Assembly (NCBI GenBank): GCA_016295455.1
Contig: JAEDLE010000065.1
Location: 1-7,479, forward strand
Reading direction: 5' to 3'
DNA: 7,479 bases
Source: Bacteroidales bacterium
GTDB taxonomy: Bacteria > Bacteroidota > Bacteroidia > Bacteroidales > UBA932
The translations under genes were made by a program, and so were the position numbers. The notes under the pieces are model-generated. The model did not search any database, was not told the origin of the DNA, and was given only the letters and a program-made list of their open reading frames with translations. Of the stretch, positions 1-6,355 are shown piece after piece. Positions within the stretch are counted from its first letter, which is position 1. Each line of letters starts with the position of its first letter.

Positions 1-1700
1 CCGCCGATGAACTCCCTCATTATCGAGGCCGGAGGCACGGATGCAATCTCGGAAGGCTGGAGCGCGGAGATGTAGCCCAGGAAGGTCAGCATCCTCTGCG
101 CTTCGGGATATGCCGGCGAGTTCGGGGCTATCCTCCTGAGCAGCGGCTCGGCGTAGTACTTGAGCATAGGCAGCTCGAATATGGTCGCGGAGTTGAAGAT
201 GACGTCGCAGTTCTCCTGGAAAGGGAAGATGTTGCGGTTCTCGCCCCTGCGCACGCTTGGCCAGCGGAGTATGGTTCCCTCCGGGTCCACGCCCCTGGTC
301 CTGTTGTCCCTTACCATCCTGCGCAGCAGTCTGTTGTCGGATGAGGATATGTTGTTGTTCTCGTCCACGTTGAGCGAGGTGAGCGCCGAAACATAGACTC
401 TGAATATTCTCGAGCTGTCCACGGCGCATGTCATCTCCGGATTCAGGGCATGGATGCCTTCCATGATGAGTATGTCGTTTTCCTCCAGGCGCAGTTTCCT
501 CCCCTGTGCCGCACGCCTGCCCAGCTTAAAGTCGAATATCGGGGTCTCCACCTCGCGGCCTTCTATCAGAGCGTTCAGCTGGCTGTTGAGATGGTCCAGG
601 TCCATGGCCTGCAGGGCCTCGTAGTCATATTCCCCGTTCTCGTCCCTCGGGGTGTCTTCGCGGTTGACGAAGTAGTTGTCCAGTTCGATGACTTTCGGGT
701 TCATGCCCAGGATCTTGCACTGCTGCGCGATTCTCAGGGACGAGGAGGTCTTGCCGCTGGATGACGGTCCGGCGATGAAGATGAACTTCACCTGTCCGCG
801 GCGGCTGTACACCATGTCCGCGATGGCGGCATATTCCCTTTCGTGGCGCGCCTCCTCGAGGTTGATGAGCTTTACGGCATTGCCTTCGGCTATGGTCTTG
901 TTGACGGACCCGAGTCCTTTTATGCCGACGATCTCTCCCCAGGCGGTGTTGTGCTCGAGGGCGGAGGCTATCTTGGACTGGCGTTTCATCGGGGTAAGGG
1001 CCGATGCGTCGGACATCTGCGGCAACTGCAGGCAGAATCCCCGGTTGAAAGGGCTCAGCCCGAACACGTCCAGGCATCCCGTGGACGGTACCAGAGGCCC
1101 GTGGAAGTTGTCCACATATCCGTTCAGTTCGTACACCTCCTCCCAGAACTGTCCGAGGCTTTCCGCCAGCCTGGCCTTCTCGGTCTGATTCCTTGAATTG
1201 TATATGGCAACGGCCTCCGCGGTGCTGATGCATCTGCGGACCAGCGGGAGGTCGGCTGCAACCGTCTCCTTTATTGCCCGGTATATGGCTTCCACCTCGT
1301 CGTCCATCAGGAAGCAGGGCTTGCGTTTCCCGTCGGCATATTCCACAAGTTCGCCGTAGAGTCCGCTCGGGAGGGAGTGTTCTATGCGCAGGATCCTGTC
1401 TTTGTGGAGCCGGCTGACCGCTTCCTGGAGCACCAGGCAGAGGCTGCGTATGTAGGTGCGGCGGCCTTCGGTGTCGAGGTATGAGAGGAAGCGTATGTTG
1501 TGGTTGTCATAGACTTTGTAGTCCAGACCCCTGACCTTGTTGTCGACCAGGGCTGAAAGGACTCTGTTTTCGTGCCCGCTCCCGGGGTCGGTGAGGGATG
1601 GATACCATGCAGCGGCGATTTCGCCGAGGCTGGTGCCGTATGCTACCTCCCGCATGCGGGAGTCGTTTTCGCAGTAGATAGTCAGTTTGCTGTCTTCCAT
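1..1700 (-). CDS. Uridine-kinase-like nucleoside kinase with N-terminal TGS/ThrRS-like region (3' end cut by window)
   Basis: Probable cytosolic nucleoside kinase of the phosphoribulokinase/uridine kinase family, expected to phosphorylate a nucleoside from ATP; the exact substrate cannot be read from the sequence. The reading frame is open for 566 codons from the ATG at 1700-1698 to the left edge. Residues 1 to about 80 look like a TGS-type module, and residues about 80-300 resemble the ThrRS-associated region found in this large subfamily. The kinase domain follows, with P-loop GPSSSGKT at 311-318, LDNYF at 340-344 (D341 probable catalytic or Mg-binding acidic residue), MEGIHALNPE near 413-422, VSALTSLNVDENN, and the RWPSVRRGE block. 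The last visible residues SIMREFIGG match the usual C-terminal end of the family, so probably only a few residues are missing. The start overlaps the uvrA stop by one base, so the gene is probably co-transcribed and translationally coupled. Family assignment is firm; the role of the N-terminal part is unknown. Confidence 0.9.
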   Translation of the reverse strand, partial: MEDSKLTIYCENDSRMREVAYGTSLGEIAAAWYPSLTDPGSGHENRVLSALVDNKVRGLDYKVYDNHNIRFLSYLDTEGRRTYIRSLCLVLQEAVSRLHKDRILRIEHSLPSGLYGELVEYADGKRKPCFLMDDEVEAIYRAIKETVAADLPLVRRCISTAEAVAIYNSRNQTEKARLAESLGQFWEEVYELNGYVDNFHGPLVPSTGCLDVFGLSPFNRGFCLQLPQMSDASALTPMKRQSKIASALEHNTAWGEIVGIKGLGSVNKTIAEGNAVKLINLEEARHEREYAAIADMVYSRRGQVKFIFIAGPSSSGKTSSSLRIAQQCKILGMNPKVIELDNYFVNREDTPRDENGEYDYEALQAMDLDHLNSQLNALIEGREVETPIFDFKLGRRAAQGRKLRLEENDILIMEGIHALNPEMTCAVDSSRIFRVYVSALTSLNVDENNNISSSDNRLLRRMVRDNRTRGVDPEGTILRWPSVRRGENRNIFPFQENCDVIFNSATIFELPMLKYYAEPLLRRIAPNSPAYPEAQRMLTFLGYISALQPSEIASVPPASIMREFIG

Positions 1701-1702
1701 CA
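1698..1702 (-). promoter_or_regulatory. TGATG stop/start overlap between uvrA and the nucleoside kinase
   Basis: On the minus strand the uvrA stop TGA (1702-1700) shares its final A with the kinase ATG (1700-1698). No ribosome binding site is obvious just upstream, so re-initiation by terminating ribosomes is the simplest reading. This supports one bicistronic mRNA and coupled translation; the coupling itself is inferred. Confidence 0.75.
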
Positions 1703-4489
1703 GAGTATCTGTTTGAGGAACACGCCCGTGACGGAGTCCGGGTCGGCGGCAACGGTCTCGGGCGTGCCTTCGGAGACTATGCGCCCGCCCCTGGCACCGC
1801 CCTCGGGACCCAGGTCGAAGAGGTAGTCAACCGACTTGAGCACGTCCAGGTTGTGTTCGATTATGATTACGGTATTTCCTTGATCCACAAGTTTCTGCAG
1901 TACGTTCATCAGTATCTTGATGTCCTCGGTGTGCAGACCTGTGGTGGGCTCGTCGAGTATGTAGAGAGTGTTCCCGGTCGCGCTTCTGAACAGTTCCGCG
2001 GCAAGTTTCATCCTCTGGCTTTCCCCTCCCGAAAGTGTCACGGCCGACTGGCCGAGGCAGACATAGCCCAGACCCACGTCAACCAGCGCCTTTAGCTTGG
2101 CCGCGATCTTCGGCACGCTGCTGAAGAATTCATAGGCCTCGCTTATCGGCATATTCAGTACATCGTTGATGTTCCTGCCCTTGTAGCGGACTTCCAGCGT
2201 GTCTTCCTTGTAGCGGCGGCCGCGGCATTCTTCGCATACGGCATTGACCGAAGGCAGGAAGTTCATCTCTATGACCTTGATTCCGGCGCCCTTGCATTCC
2301 TCGCAGCGTCCTCCTGCGACGTTGAAGGAGAAACGGCCGGCGCCGAAGCCCCGGACTTTCGCGTCTATGGTGTCGGCGAAGAGGTTGCGTATGTCGTTGA
2401 ATACCCCGGTGAAGGTCGCAGGATTGCTGCGCGGGGTACGTCCTATCGGACTCTGGTCGATTTCGATGAGTTTGTCTATGTTCTTGATTCCCAGTATCTG
2501 GTCGTGTGGGAGTGGGGTGAGGCGGGAGCGGTAGAAGCGGTTCTTGAGCACCGGCATCAGGGTCTCGTTGATGAGTGAGGACTTGCCGCTGCCGCTGACT
2601 CCGCTTATGCCCACCAGGCATCCCAGCGGTATGTCTATGTCCACGTTCTTGAGGTTGTTGCCCCTTGCGCCCCGTATGCCCAGGGACAGTCCGTTGCCCA
2701 GACGTCTGTGGCGCGGGACGGCTATGCCTTCCTTGCCGCGGAGGTAGTCCAGGGTGAGGGAGTCTCCGACGATGCAGTGCCTGAGGGTGTCAGGATCGGG
2801 TTTCTTCCCCTCCAGCACCCAGGATGCAGGGGCGCTCAGGCATATCCTGCCGCCCTCCTTGCCGGCTCCCGGCCCCACATCGACTATCCAGTCGGCGGCG
2901 TACATGGTCTCGGCGTCGTGCTCGACCACCATCACGGAATTGCCTTCGTCGCGGAGTTTCTTGAGTGAGGATATGAGTTTGCGGTTGTCCCTCTGGTGCA
3001 GGCCTATGCTCGGCTCGTCAAGTATGTAGAGCACGTTCACGAGTTTGGAACCTATCTGGGTGGCGAGTCTGATGCGCTGGCTCTCTCCTCCTGAGAGTGA
3101 GGAGGTTGCGCGGTCGAGTGAGAGGTATTCCAGGCCTACGTCCAGCAGGAAGCGTGTCCTTTCCCGGAGTTCCTTGAGTATGTCGGAGGCTATGGTGTTC
3201 TCCCTTTCGCTGAGTTTTCCCGGCAGGGTTTCAAGCCAGGCCGAGAGCTCGCTGATCTCCATCGCGGAGACTTCGCTTATGGTCTTTCCGTCTATCCTGA
3301 AGCAACCGGTCTCCTTCCTGAGCCTTGTGCCTCCGCACACGGGGCATACGATTTTCTCGTCTATGTCTTCCGCCACTCCGGCGAAGCTGGTCATCTCGCT
3401 CATCCCGCCTTCCCCGACGCGGAACATCTCGTCGGAACCATATACAAGAAGGCTCAGGGCGTCCTCGGGTATGGCTGCGATGGGGTCGTAGATGGAGAAG
3501 TCATATTTGCGGGCGATGGAGCGTATGAGCTCGAATTTCTTTGTCTCGCGGAGTTTGCCCAGCGGGACTATGCCTCCGTCGGCTATGGATACGTTCCTGT
3601 CAGGGATTATGCTGTCGAGATTGATGTCCACGATTCTCCCGAGCCCTTTGCAATGGGGACAATATCCCTCGGGGGAGTTGAAGGAGAAACTGTGCGGCTG
3701 GGGTTCCTGGATGGATATGCCGGTCTGCGGATCGACCAGGTGCTTGGACCAGTAGCTCTCCTTTCCGTCCTGGGCGTCGAGCATGGAAATCGAGCCTTTG
3801 CCCAGGTTCAGGGCTGTGGCGAGCGAGTCCCTGACGCGTCTGGTGTCGGAGTCCCTGGGCTTGAGCTTGTCCACAACCAGGTCGATGAAGTGGGTCTTGT
3901 AGCGGTCCAGGGCAGTGACTTCGGCCAGTTCCGTGATCTGTCCGTCTATGCGGCACTGGGTGTAGCCCCTCTTGCGGAGCTGGTCGAAGAGTTCCTTGTA
4001 ATGTCCCTTCCTGCCCCTGACCAGAGGCGCCAGCAGGTAGCATTTCCTGTCCCTGTAGGTCTCCATCACCAGCTCGAGTATCTGTTCGTCGGTGTATCTG
4101 ACCATCTCGATGCCCGTTTCGGGGGAATATGCCCTCGAGGCCTTGGCGTACAGAAGCCGCAGGAAGTCATATATCTCGGTTATGGTTCCGACCGTGGACC
4201 GGGGGTTGTTGCCCGTGGTCTTCTGCTCTATGGCTATGATGGGGCTGAGGCCGCTGATCTCTTCCACGTCGGGCTTCTCGAGCACACCCATGAAGTGCTT
4301 GGCATAGGTGCTCAGGGTATCCATATACCTTCGCTGTCCTTCGGCGTATATGGTGTCGAAGGCGAGGGATGATTTCCCGCTGCCGCTGAGTCCTGTGATG
4401 ACCACGAACTCGTTCCTCGGCAGACTTACATCCACCGTCTTGAGATTATGGGAACGGGCTCCCCGGATGTCTATGTATTCCTTTGCCAT
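1700..4489 (-). CDS. uvrA: UvrA, excinuclease ABC subunit A
   Basis: DNA-damage-sensing ATPase of nucleotide excision repair. It dimerises, loads UvrB at lesions and acts in the cytoplasm on DNA. From ATG 4489 it has 929 residues, the usual UvrA length. It carries tandem ABC ATPase domains: Walker A GLSGSGKS at 33-40 and GVSGSGKS at 630-637, and signatures LSGGESQR at 465-472 and 819-826, each followed by a LDEP Walker B. The UvrB-binding stretch (LLAPLVRGRKGHYKELF) is present, which argues against a short UvrA2-type paralogue. The C-terminal zinc finger is intact (C729, C732, C752, C755; 19-residue spacing). C277/C280 and C382/C385 are present, but the CxxC that normally precedes the first of these is replaced by VDPQTG near 249-254. 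The start MAKEYIDIRGARSHNL aligns with known UvrA starts; an in-frame TTG at 4507 overlaps a promoter-like box and is less likely. It is the first gene of a two-gene minus-strand operon. Confidence 0.97.
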   Translation of the reverse strand: MAKEYIDIRGARSHNLKTVDVSLPRNEFVVITGLSGSGKSSLAFDTIYAEGQRRYMDTLSTYAKHFMGVLEKPDVEEISGLSPIIAIEQKTTGNNPRSTVGTITEIYDFLRLLYAKASRAYSPETGIEMVRYTDEQILELVMETYRDRKCYLLAPLVRGRKGHYKELFDQLRKRGYTQCRIDGQITELAEVTALDRYKTHFIDLVVDKLKPRDSDTRRVRDSLATALNLGKGSISMLDAQDGKESYWSKHLVDPQTGISIQEPQPHSFSFNSPEGYCPHCKGLGRIVDINLDSIIPDRNVSIADGGIVPLGKLRETKKFELIRSIARKYDFSIYDPIAAIPEDALSLLVYGSDEMFRVGEGGMSEMTSFAGVAEDIDEKIVCPVCGGTRLRKETGCFRIDGKTISEVSAMEISELSAWLETLPGKLSERENTIASDILKELRERTRFLLDVGLEYLSLDRATSSLSGGESQRIRLATQIGSKLVNVLYILDEPSIGLHQRDNRKLISSLKKLRDEGNSVMVVEHDAETMYAADWIVDVGPGAGKEGGRICLSAPASWVLEGKKPDPDTLRHCIVGDSLTLDYLRGKEGIAVPRHRRLGNGLSLGIRGARGNNLKNVDIDIPLGCLVGISGVSGSGKSSLINETLMPVLKNRFYRSRLTPLPHDQILGIKNIDKLIEIDQSPIGRTPRSNPATFTGVFNDIRNLFADTIDAKVRGFGAGRFSFNVAGGRCEECKGAGIKVIEMNFLPSVNAVCEECRGRRYKEDTLEVRYKGRNINDVLNMPISEAYEFFSSVPKIAAKLKALVDVGLGYVCLGQSAVTLSGGESQRMKLAAELFRSATGNTLYILDEPTTGLHTEDIKILMNVLQKLVDQGNTVIIIEHNLDVLKSVDYLFDLGPEGGARGGRIVSEGTPETVAADPDSVTGVFLKQIL

Positions 4490-4495
4490 ATCCCA

Positions 4496-4503
4496 CAAAA
4501 ATA
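4496..4503 (-). promoter_or_regulatory. uvrA: Candidate Bacteroidota -7 box for uvrA
   Basis: The minus strand reads TATTTTTG from 4503 to 4496, an exact fit to the Bacteroidota -7 consensus TAnnTTTG. Only six bases separate it from the uvrA ATG, so transcription from it would start at or almost at the start codon and give a leaderless or nearly leaderless mRNA. No good TTTG -33 element sits at the expected distance; AATTTC near 4524-4519 is the only weak candidate. The T-rich context also makes a chance match possible. Confidence 0.4.
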
Positions 4504-4527
4504 ACAAAAAAGATTGGAGAAATTGTC

Positions 4528-4535
4528 TATTTTTG
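4528..4535 (+). promoter_or_regulatory. Candidate Bacteroidota -7 box for the metallo-hydrolase gene
   Basis: The plus strand reads TATTTTTG, again an exact TAnnTTTG match, 131 bases upstream of the chosen hydrolase start. Use of this box would give a roughly 125-base GC-rich leader. No convincing -33 TTTG lies about 19-21 bases upstream; that stretch is A-rich (ATAACAAAAAAG). With the mirror-image box at 4496-4503 it marks this short AT-rich patch as the divergent control region. Confidence 0.4.
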
Positions 4536-4566
4536 CATATGGTGCCGTGCCTCCTTCTGCATATGG
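4534..4566 (+). repeat. 9-bp direct repeat TGCATATGG, two copies 24 bp apart
   Basis: TGCATATGG occurs at 4534-4542 and again at 4558-4566, each containing the CATATG palindrome. The copies lie just downstream of the plus-strand promoter-like box, a suitable place for an operator or for part of an interspersed repeat. CCTTCTGC (4553-4560 and 4621-4628) and GGTGCCG (4541-4547 and 4642-4648) also recur within the next 100 bases, so the whole leader is repetitive. No function can be assigned. Confidence 0.5.
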
Positions 4567-4567
4567 C

Positions 4568-4639
4568 GACGTGGCCCCCGGGCAGTCCCGCCTTCGGGGA
4601 CGTCGGAAGCGGGGAAGGCCCCTTCTGCCGGGAAGAAGG
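4568..4639 (+). other. GC-rich, hairpin-forming leader upstream of the metallo-hydrolase
   Basis: This non-coding stretch holds several complementary segments. GACGT (4568-4572) pairs with ACGTC (4600-4604), and CCCC (4576-4579) with GGGG (4596-4599), enclosing GGG-CAGT-CCC. As an alternative, GTCCC (4585-4589) pairs with GGGAC (4597-4601). A second hairpin, CCTTCT (4621-4626) with AGAAGG (4634-4639), has a 7-base loop. No T-run follows, so these are not obvious intrinsic terminators. It may be a structured 5' leader or a dispersed palindromic repeat. I do not recognise a known riboswitch. Confidence 0.35.
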
Positions 4640-4666
4640 CTGGTGCCGGAATTATCACAGGTCAAT

Positions 4667-5362
4667 ATGCTGCATATCAAGAACTTCTCTTTCAATCCTT
4701 TCCGGGAGCATACCCTGCTCCTCTGGGATGATACCCGCGAGGGCGTGCTGGTGGACCCTTCGTTCTATGATGACGAGGAGCGTGAGGCCCTTCTTTCCGA
4801 AATCACGTCCGAGGGCGTGGAGGTCAAGGCCATATGGCTGACCCACGGACATTTCGACCACATCTACGGGGTGAAGGATATGGCCGCGCGCTTCGGGGTT
4901 GAGGTGCTGATGCATCCTGACGACCGGGAGGTGCTGGGTTACAATGCAGTGCTGGCGAAGACTTTCGGGATGAGGGTCCCTGATATGGGTTTTTCCACCG
5001 CGGACCTTGCCGACGGGCAGGTGCTTCGCTTCGGGGATACTTCTTTCGAGGTCATAACCACGCCGGGGCATACCCCGGGCAGTGTCTGCTTCCATGACAG
5101 TGCGGACAGGGTGCTGGTCTGCGGGGATACGCTTTTCGCCGGGAGCATAGGCCGGACCGATCAGCCGGGAGGAGACTATGACAGGCTGATAGTCAGTGTG
5201 ATGGATAAGCTGATGGGCCTTGACGGGGATGTGGACATATTGCCCGGACACGGTCCCGTGAGCAATATCGGGCACGAGAGGACGCACAATCCTTTTCTCC
5301 AGCCTTTCAACGAGCCGGAGGAATCTGGCCCGGATGAGCCGCTGACGCTTTCGGGCGATTGA
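4667..5362 (+). CDS. Metallo-beta-lactamase-fold hydrolase, glyoxalase-II-like
   Basis: Cytosolic zinc hydrolase of the MBL fold, 231 residues, close to the usual size of small glyoxalase-II-like proteins. The full metal-binding set is visible: THGHFDH (H60, H62, D64, H65), H135 in TPGHTPGS, D154 in CGDTLFAGS and H195 in LPGHGP, followed by the family-typical NPF near the C-terminus. The family includes hydroxyacylglutathione hydrolases and other thioesterases; the substrate here is unknown. There is no signal peptide. The start at 4667 (MLHIKNFSFNPF) fits the usual family N-terminus. The frame is open back to an ATG at 4514, but that adds 51 basic, low-complexity residues encoded by the promoter and hairpin region and is rejected. 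It is transcribed divergently from uvrA. The last ~25 residues (EPEESGPDEPLTLSGD) form an acidic tail that is probably disordered. Confidence 0.92.
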   Translation: MLHIKNFSFNPFREHTLLLWDDTREGVLVDPSFYDDEEREALLSEITSEGVEVKAIWLTHGHFDHIYGVKDMAARFGVEVLMHPDDREVLGYNAVLAKTFGMRVPDMGFSTADLADGQVLRFGDTSFEVITTPGHTPGSVCFHDSADRVLVCGDTLFAGSIGRTDQPGGDYDRLIVSVMDKLMGLDGDVDILPGHGPVSNIGHERTHNPFLQPFNEPEESGPDEPLTLSGD

Positions 5363-5506
5363 GACGGGTGTGTGGGGCGTTGATTGTGGGGAAGGGAGTT
5401 TGGGATTTAGGAGGGGTTTGGATGAGACGGGTGAGAGGATTGTTGTTGTGGGGAAGGAAGTTTGGGGAGGCGGAAGGCTTTGGATGCGGCGGGTGATTGT
5501 GGGGAT
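5360..5506 (+). repeat. Imperfect ~62-bp G-rich tandem repeat, about 2.3 copies
   Basis: Copy 1 (5360-5422) begins TGAGACGGGTG, copy 2 (5423-5484) begins the same way, and a partial copy 3 (5485-5506) begins TGCGGCGGGTG. Copies 1 and 2 share GTGGGGAAGG[GA]AGTTTGGG and end in TTTGGA. Copy 3 keeps GGGTGATTGTGGGGA. The first base of copy 1 is the first base of the hydrolase stop codon. By hand count the 159-base spacer 5363-5521 has about 79 G and 8 C, an extreme skew, with several GGG and GGGG runs. No coding sequence or terminator hairpin is visible in it. Confidence 0.75.
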
Positions 5507-5521
5507 TATTGAGACAGAAAG

Positions 5522-6139
5522 ATGCATATAGGTATAGCAGGAAATATAGGCAGCGGGAAGACTACGCTGACAAGGATGCTCTCCGACCATTACGGATGGC
5601 AGCCCAAGTATGAGTCGGTGACTTACAACCCATATCTGGAGGACTACTATTCGGACATACCGCGCTGGTCCTTCAATCTTGAGGTGTACTTCCTCGAACA
5701 GCGCATACGCGACATTATGGACATATCCCGCAGCACCGATGTCATAGTGCAGGACAGGACCATATTCGAGGGAGTTCACGTATTCGTCGCAAGCAATCAC
5801 GAGATGGGCAATCTGAGCGACCGCGATTATGAAACGTATATGCGTCTGTATGAGTTGCTTATCTCGACCGTAAAGACGCCGGACCTGCTGATTTATCTCC
5901 GTTCAAGCGTGCCGCACCTGATTTCGCAGATACAGAAGAGAGGCCGCGCGTATGAGCAGTCGATGAGCCTGGAGTATCTGGAGCATCTGAATGAGAAGTA
6001 TGAGAATTTCATCCACGGAAGCTACAGTGGCCGCGTGCTGGAGATCGATGCCGACGGTCTGGATTTCGAGAACCGTCCGGAGGATTTTGCTCTGGTCACC
6101 GGACTCATAGATTCCGAACTTTACGGACTCTTCAGCTGA
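5522..6139 (+). CDS. Deoxynucleoside kinase 1 (dAK/dGK/dCK family)
   Basis: Salvage kinase expected to transfer phosphate from a nucleoside triphosphate to the 5' hydroxyl of a deoxynucleoside. It has 205 residues, typical of bacterial dNKs. P-loop GNIGSGKT is at 7-14. E31 in YESV is the likely catalytic base. RWSFNL at 48-53 and QDRTIFE at 77-83 correspond to the family's DRS-type motif. The LID segment KRGRAYE at 139-145 supplies arginines to the phosphates, and the C-terminal NRPEDF block is present. There is no signal peptide or membrane segment. The ATG is certain because the P-loop must lie near the N-terminus and the paralogue starts identically (MHI-AGNIGSGKT). It follows the G-rich spacer by position only and could be read through from the hydrolase gene. 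Which deoxynucleoside it prefers cannot be decided from the sequence. Confidence 0.93.
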   Translation: MHIGIAGNIGSGKTTLTRMLSDHYGWQPKYESVTYNPYLEDYYSDIPRWSFNLEVYFLEQRIRDIMDISRSTDVIVQDRTIFEGVHVFVASNHEMGNLSDRDYETYMRLYELLISTVKTPDLLIYLRSSVPHLISQIQKRGRAYEQSMSLEYLEHLNEKYENFIHGSYSGRVLEIDADGLDFENRPEDFALVTGLIDSELYGLFS

Positions 6140-6280
6140 GGACTGTCGGGGGTGAAGGCATCGCGTAAGATGGTTGGTCATTTGGGCTGTCGGAGCGTGA
6201 TGACTGAGAGGGAGAAGATGGTTGCGCCGTAGGAAGTTTGGCTGCAAGATGGAATGCCTTCCGGGTTGTCGGAGCAGGTG
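6137..6280 (+). repeat. Degenerate G-rich repeats in the spacer between the two deoxynucleoside kinases
   Basis: The 216-base spacer after kinase 1 has no convincing gene. It again starts with G-rich sequence at the stop codon (TGAGGACTGTCGGGGG). AAGATGGTTG occurs at 6167 and 6215 (48 bases apart), and GTCGGAGC occurs near 6189 and 6268. GGAAGTTTGG near 6232 matches the core of the 62-bp repeat in the previous spacer. The copies are too diverged to define an exact unit. A 10-bp palindrome AGCCGCGGCT (6293-6302) precedes the AT-rich stretch before kinase 2. Confidence 0.45.
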
Positions 6281-6302
6281 CAGCAGGGTTAAAGCCGCGG
6301 CT

Positions 6303-6355
6303 GTTCAATTTAATGGAATATTGGAAGATTAGCAGAATATAAATTATTGAAAATT
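6303..6355 (+). promoter_or_regulatory. AT-rich leader of deoxynucleoside kinase 2, possible promoter
   Basis: Base composition changes abruptly from G-rich to AT-rich for the 50 bases before the kinase 2 start. TTGG at 6321-6324 and TAAATTAT at 6340-6347 give a poor -33/-7 pair: the -7 matches TAnnTT but lacks the final TG, and the spacing is only 15 bases. A promoter of its own for kinase 2 is plausible but not shown. ATTATTGA (6343-6350) also occurs before kinase 1 (5505-5512). Confidence 0.3.

Noticed and set aside
4490..4507. TTG start giving uvrA six more residues
   Set aside because: The codons fall inside the T-rich promoter-like box, and UvrA proteins normally begin close to the IxxRGARxHNL block.
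4514..4666. N-terminal extension of the hydrolase from an upstream ATG (51 extra residues)
   Set aside because: The extra residues are basic and low in complexity, and are encoded by the hairpin and repeat region. The ATG at 4514 lies upstream of the promoter-like box. The family N-terminus begins at 4667.
5363..5521. Small gene or decayed gene in the G-rich spacer
   Set aside because: The sequence is explained by a 62-bp tandem repeat. No plus-strand frame shows protein-like composition, and the open minus-strand frames follow from the scarcity of stop codons in C-rich DNA.
4655..5800. Long open frame on the minus strand (381 codons)
   Set aside because: It lies antisense to the hydrolase and kinase 1, crosses the C-rich complement of the spacer repeat and shows no recognisable domain. 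Both plus-strand genes have full catalytic motifs.
6293..6302. AGCCGCGGCT palindrome as a transcription terminator
   Set aside because: A perfect palindrome leaves no loop; at most a three-base stem could form, and no T-run follows directly.
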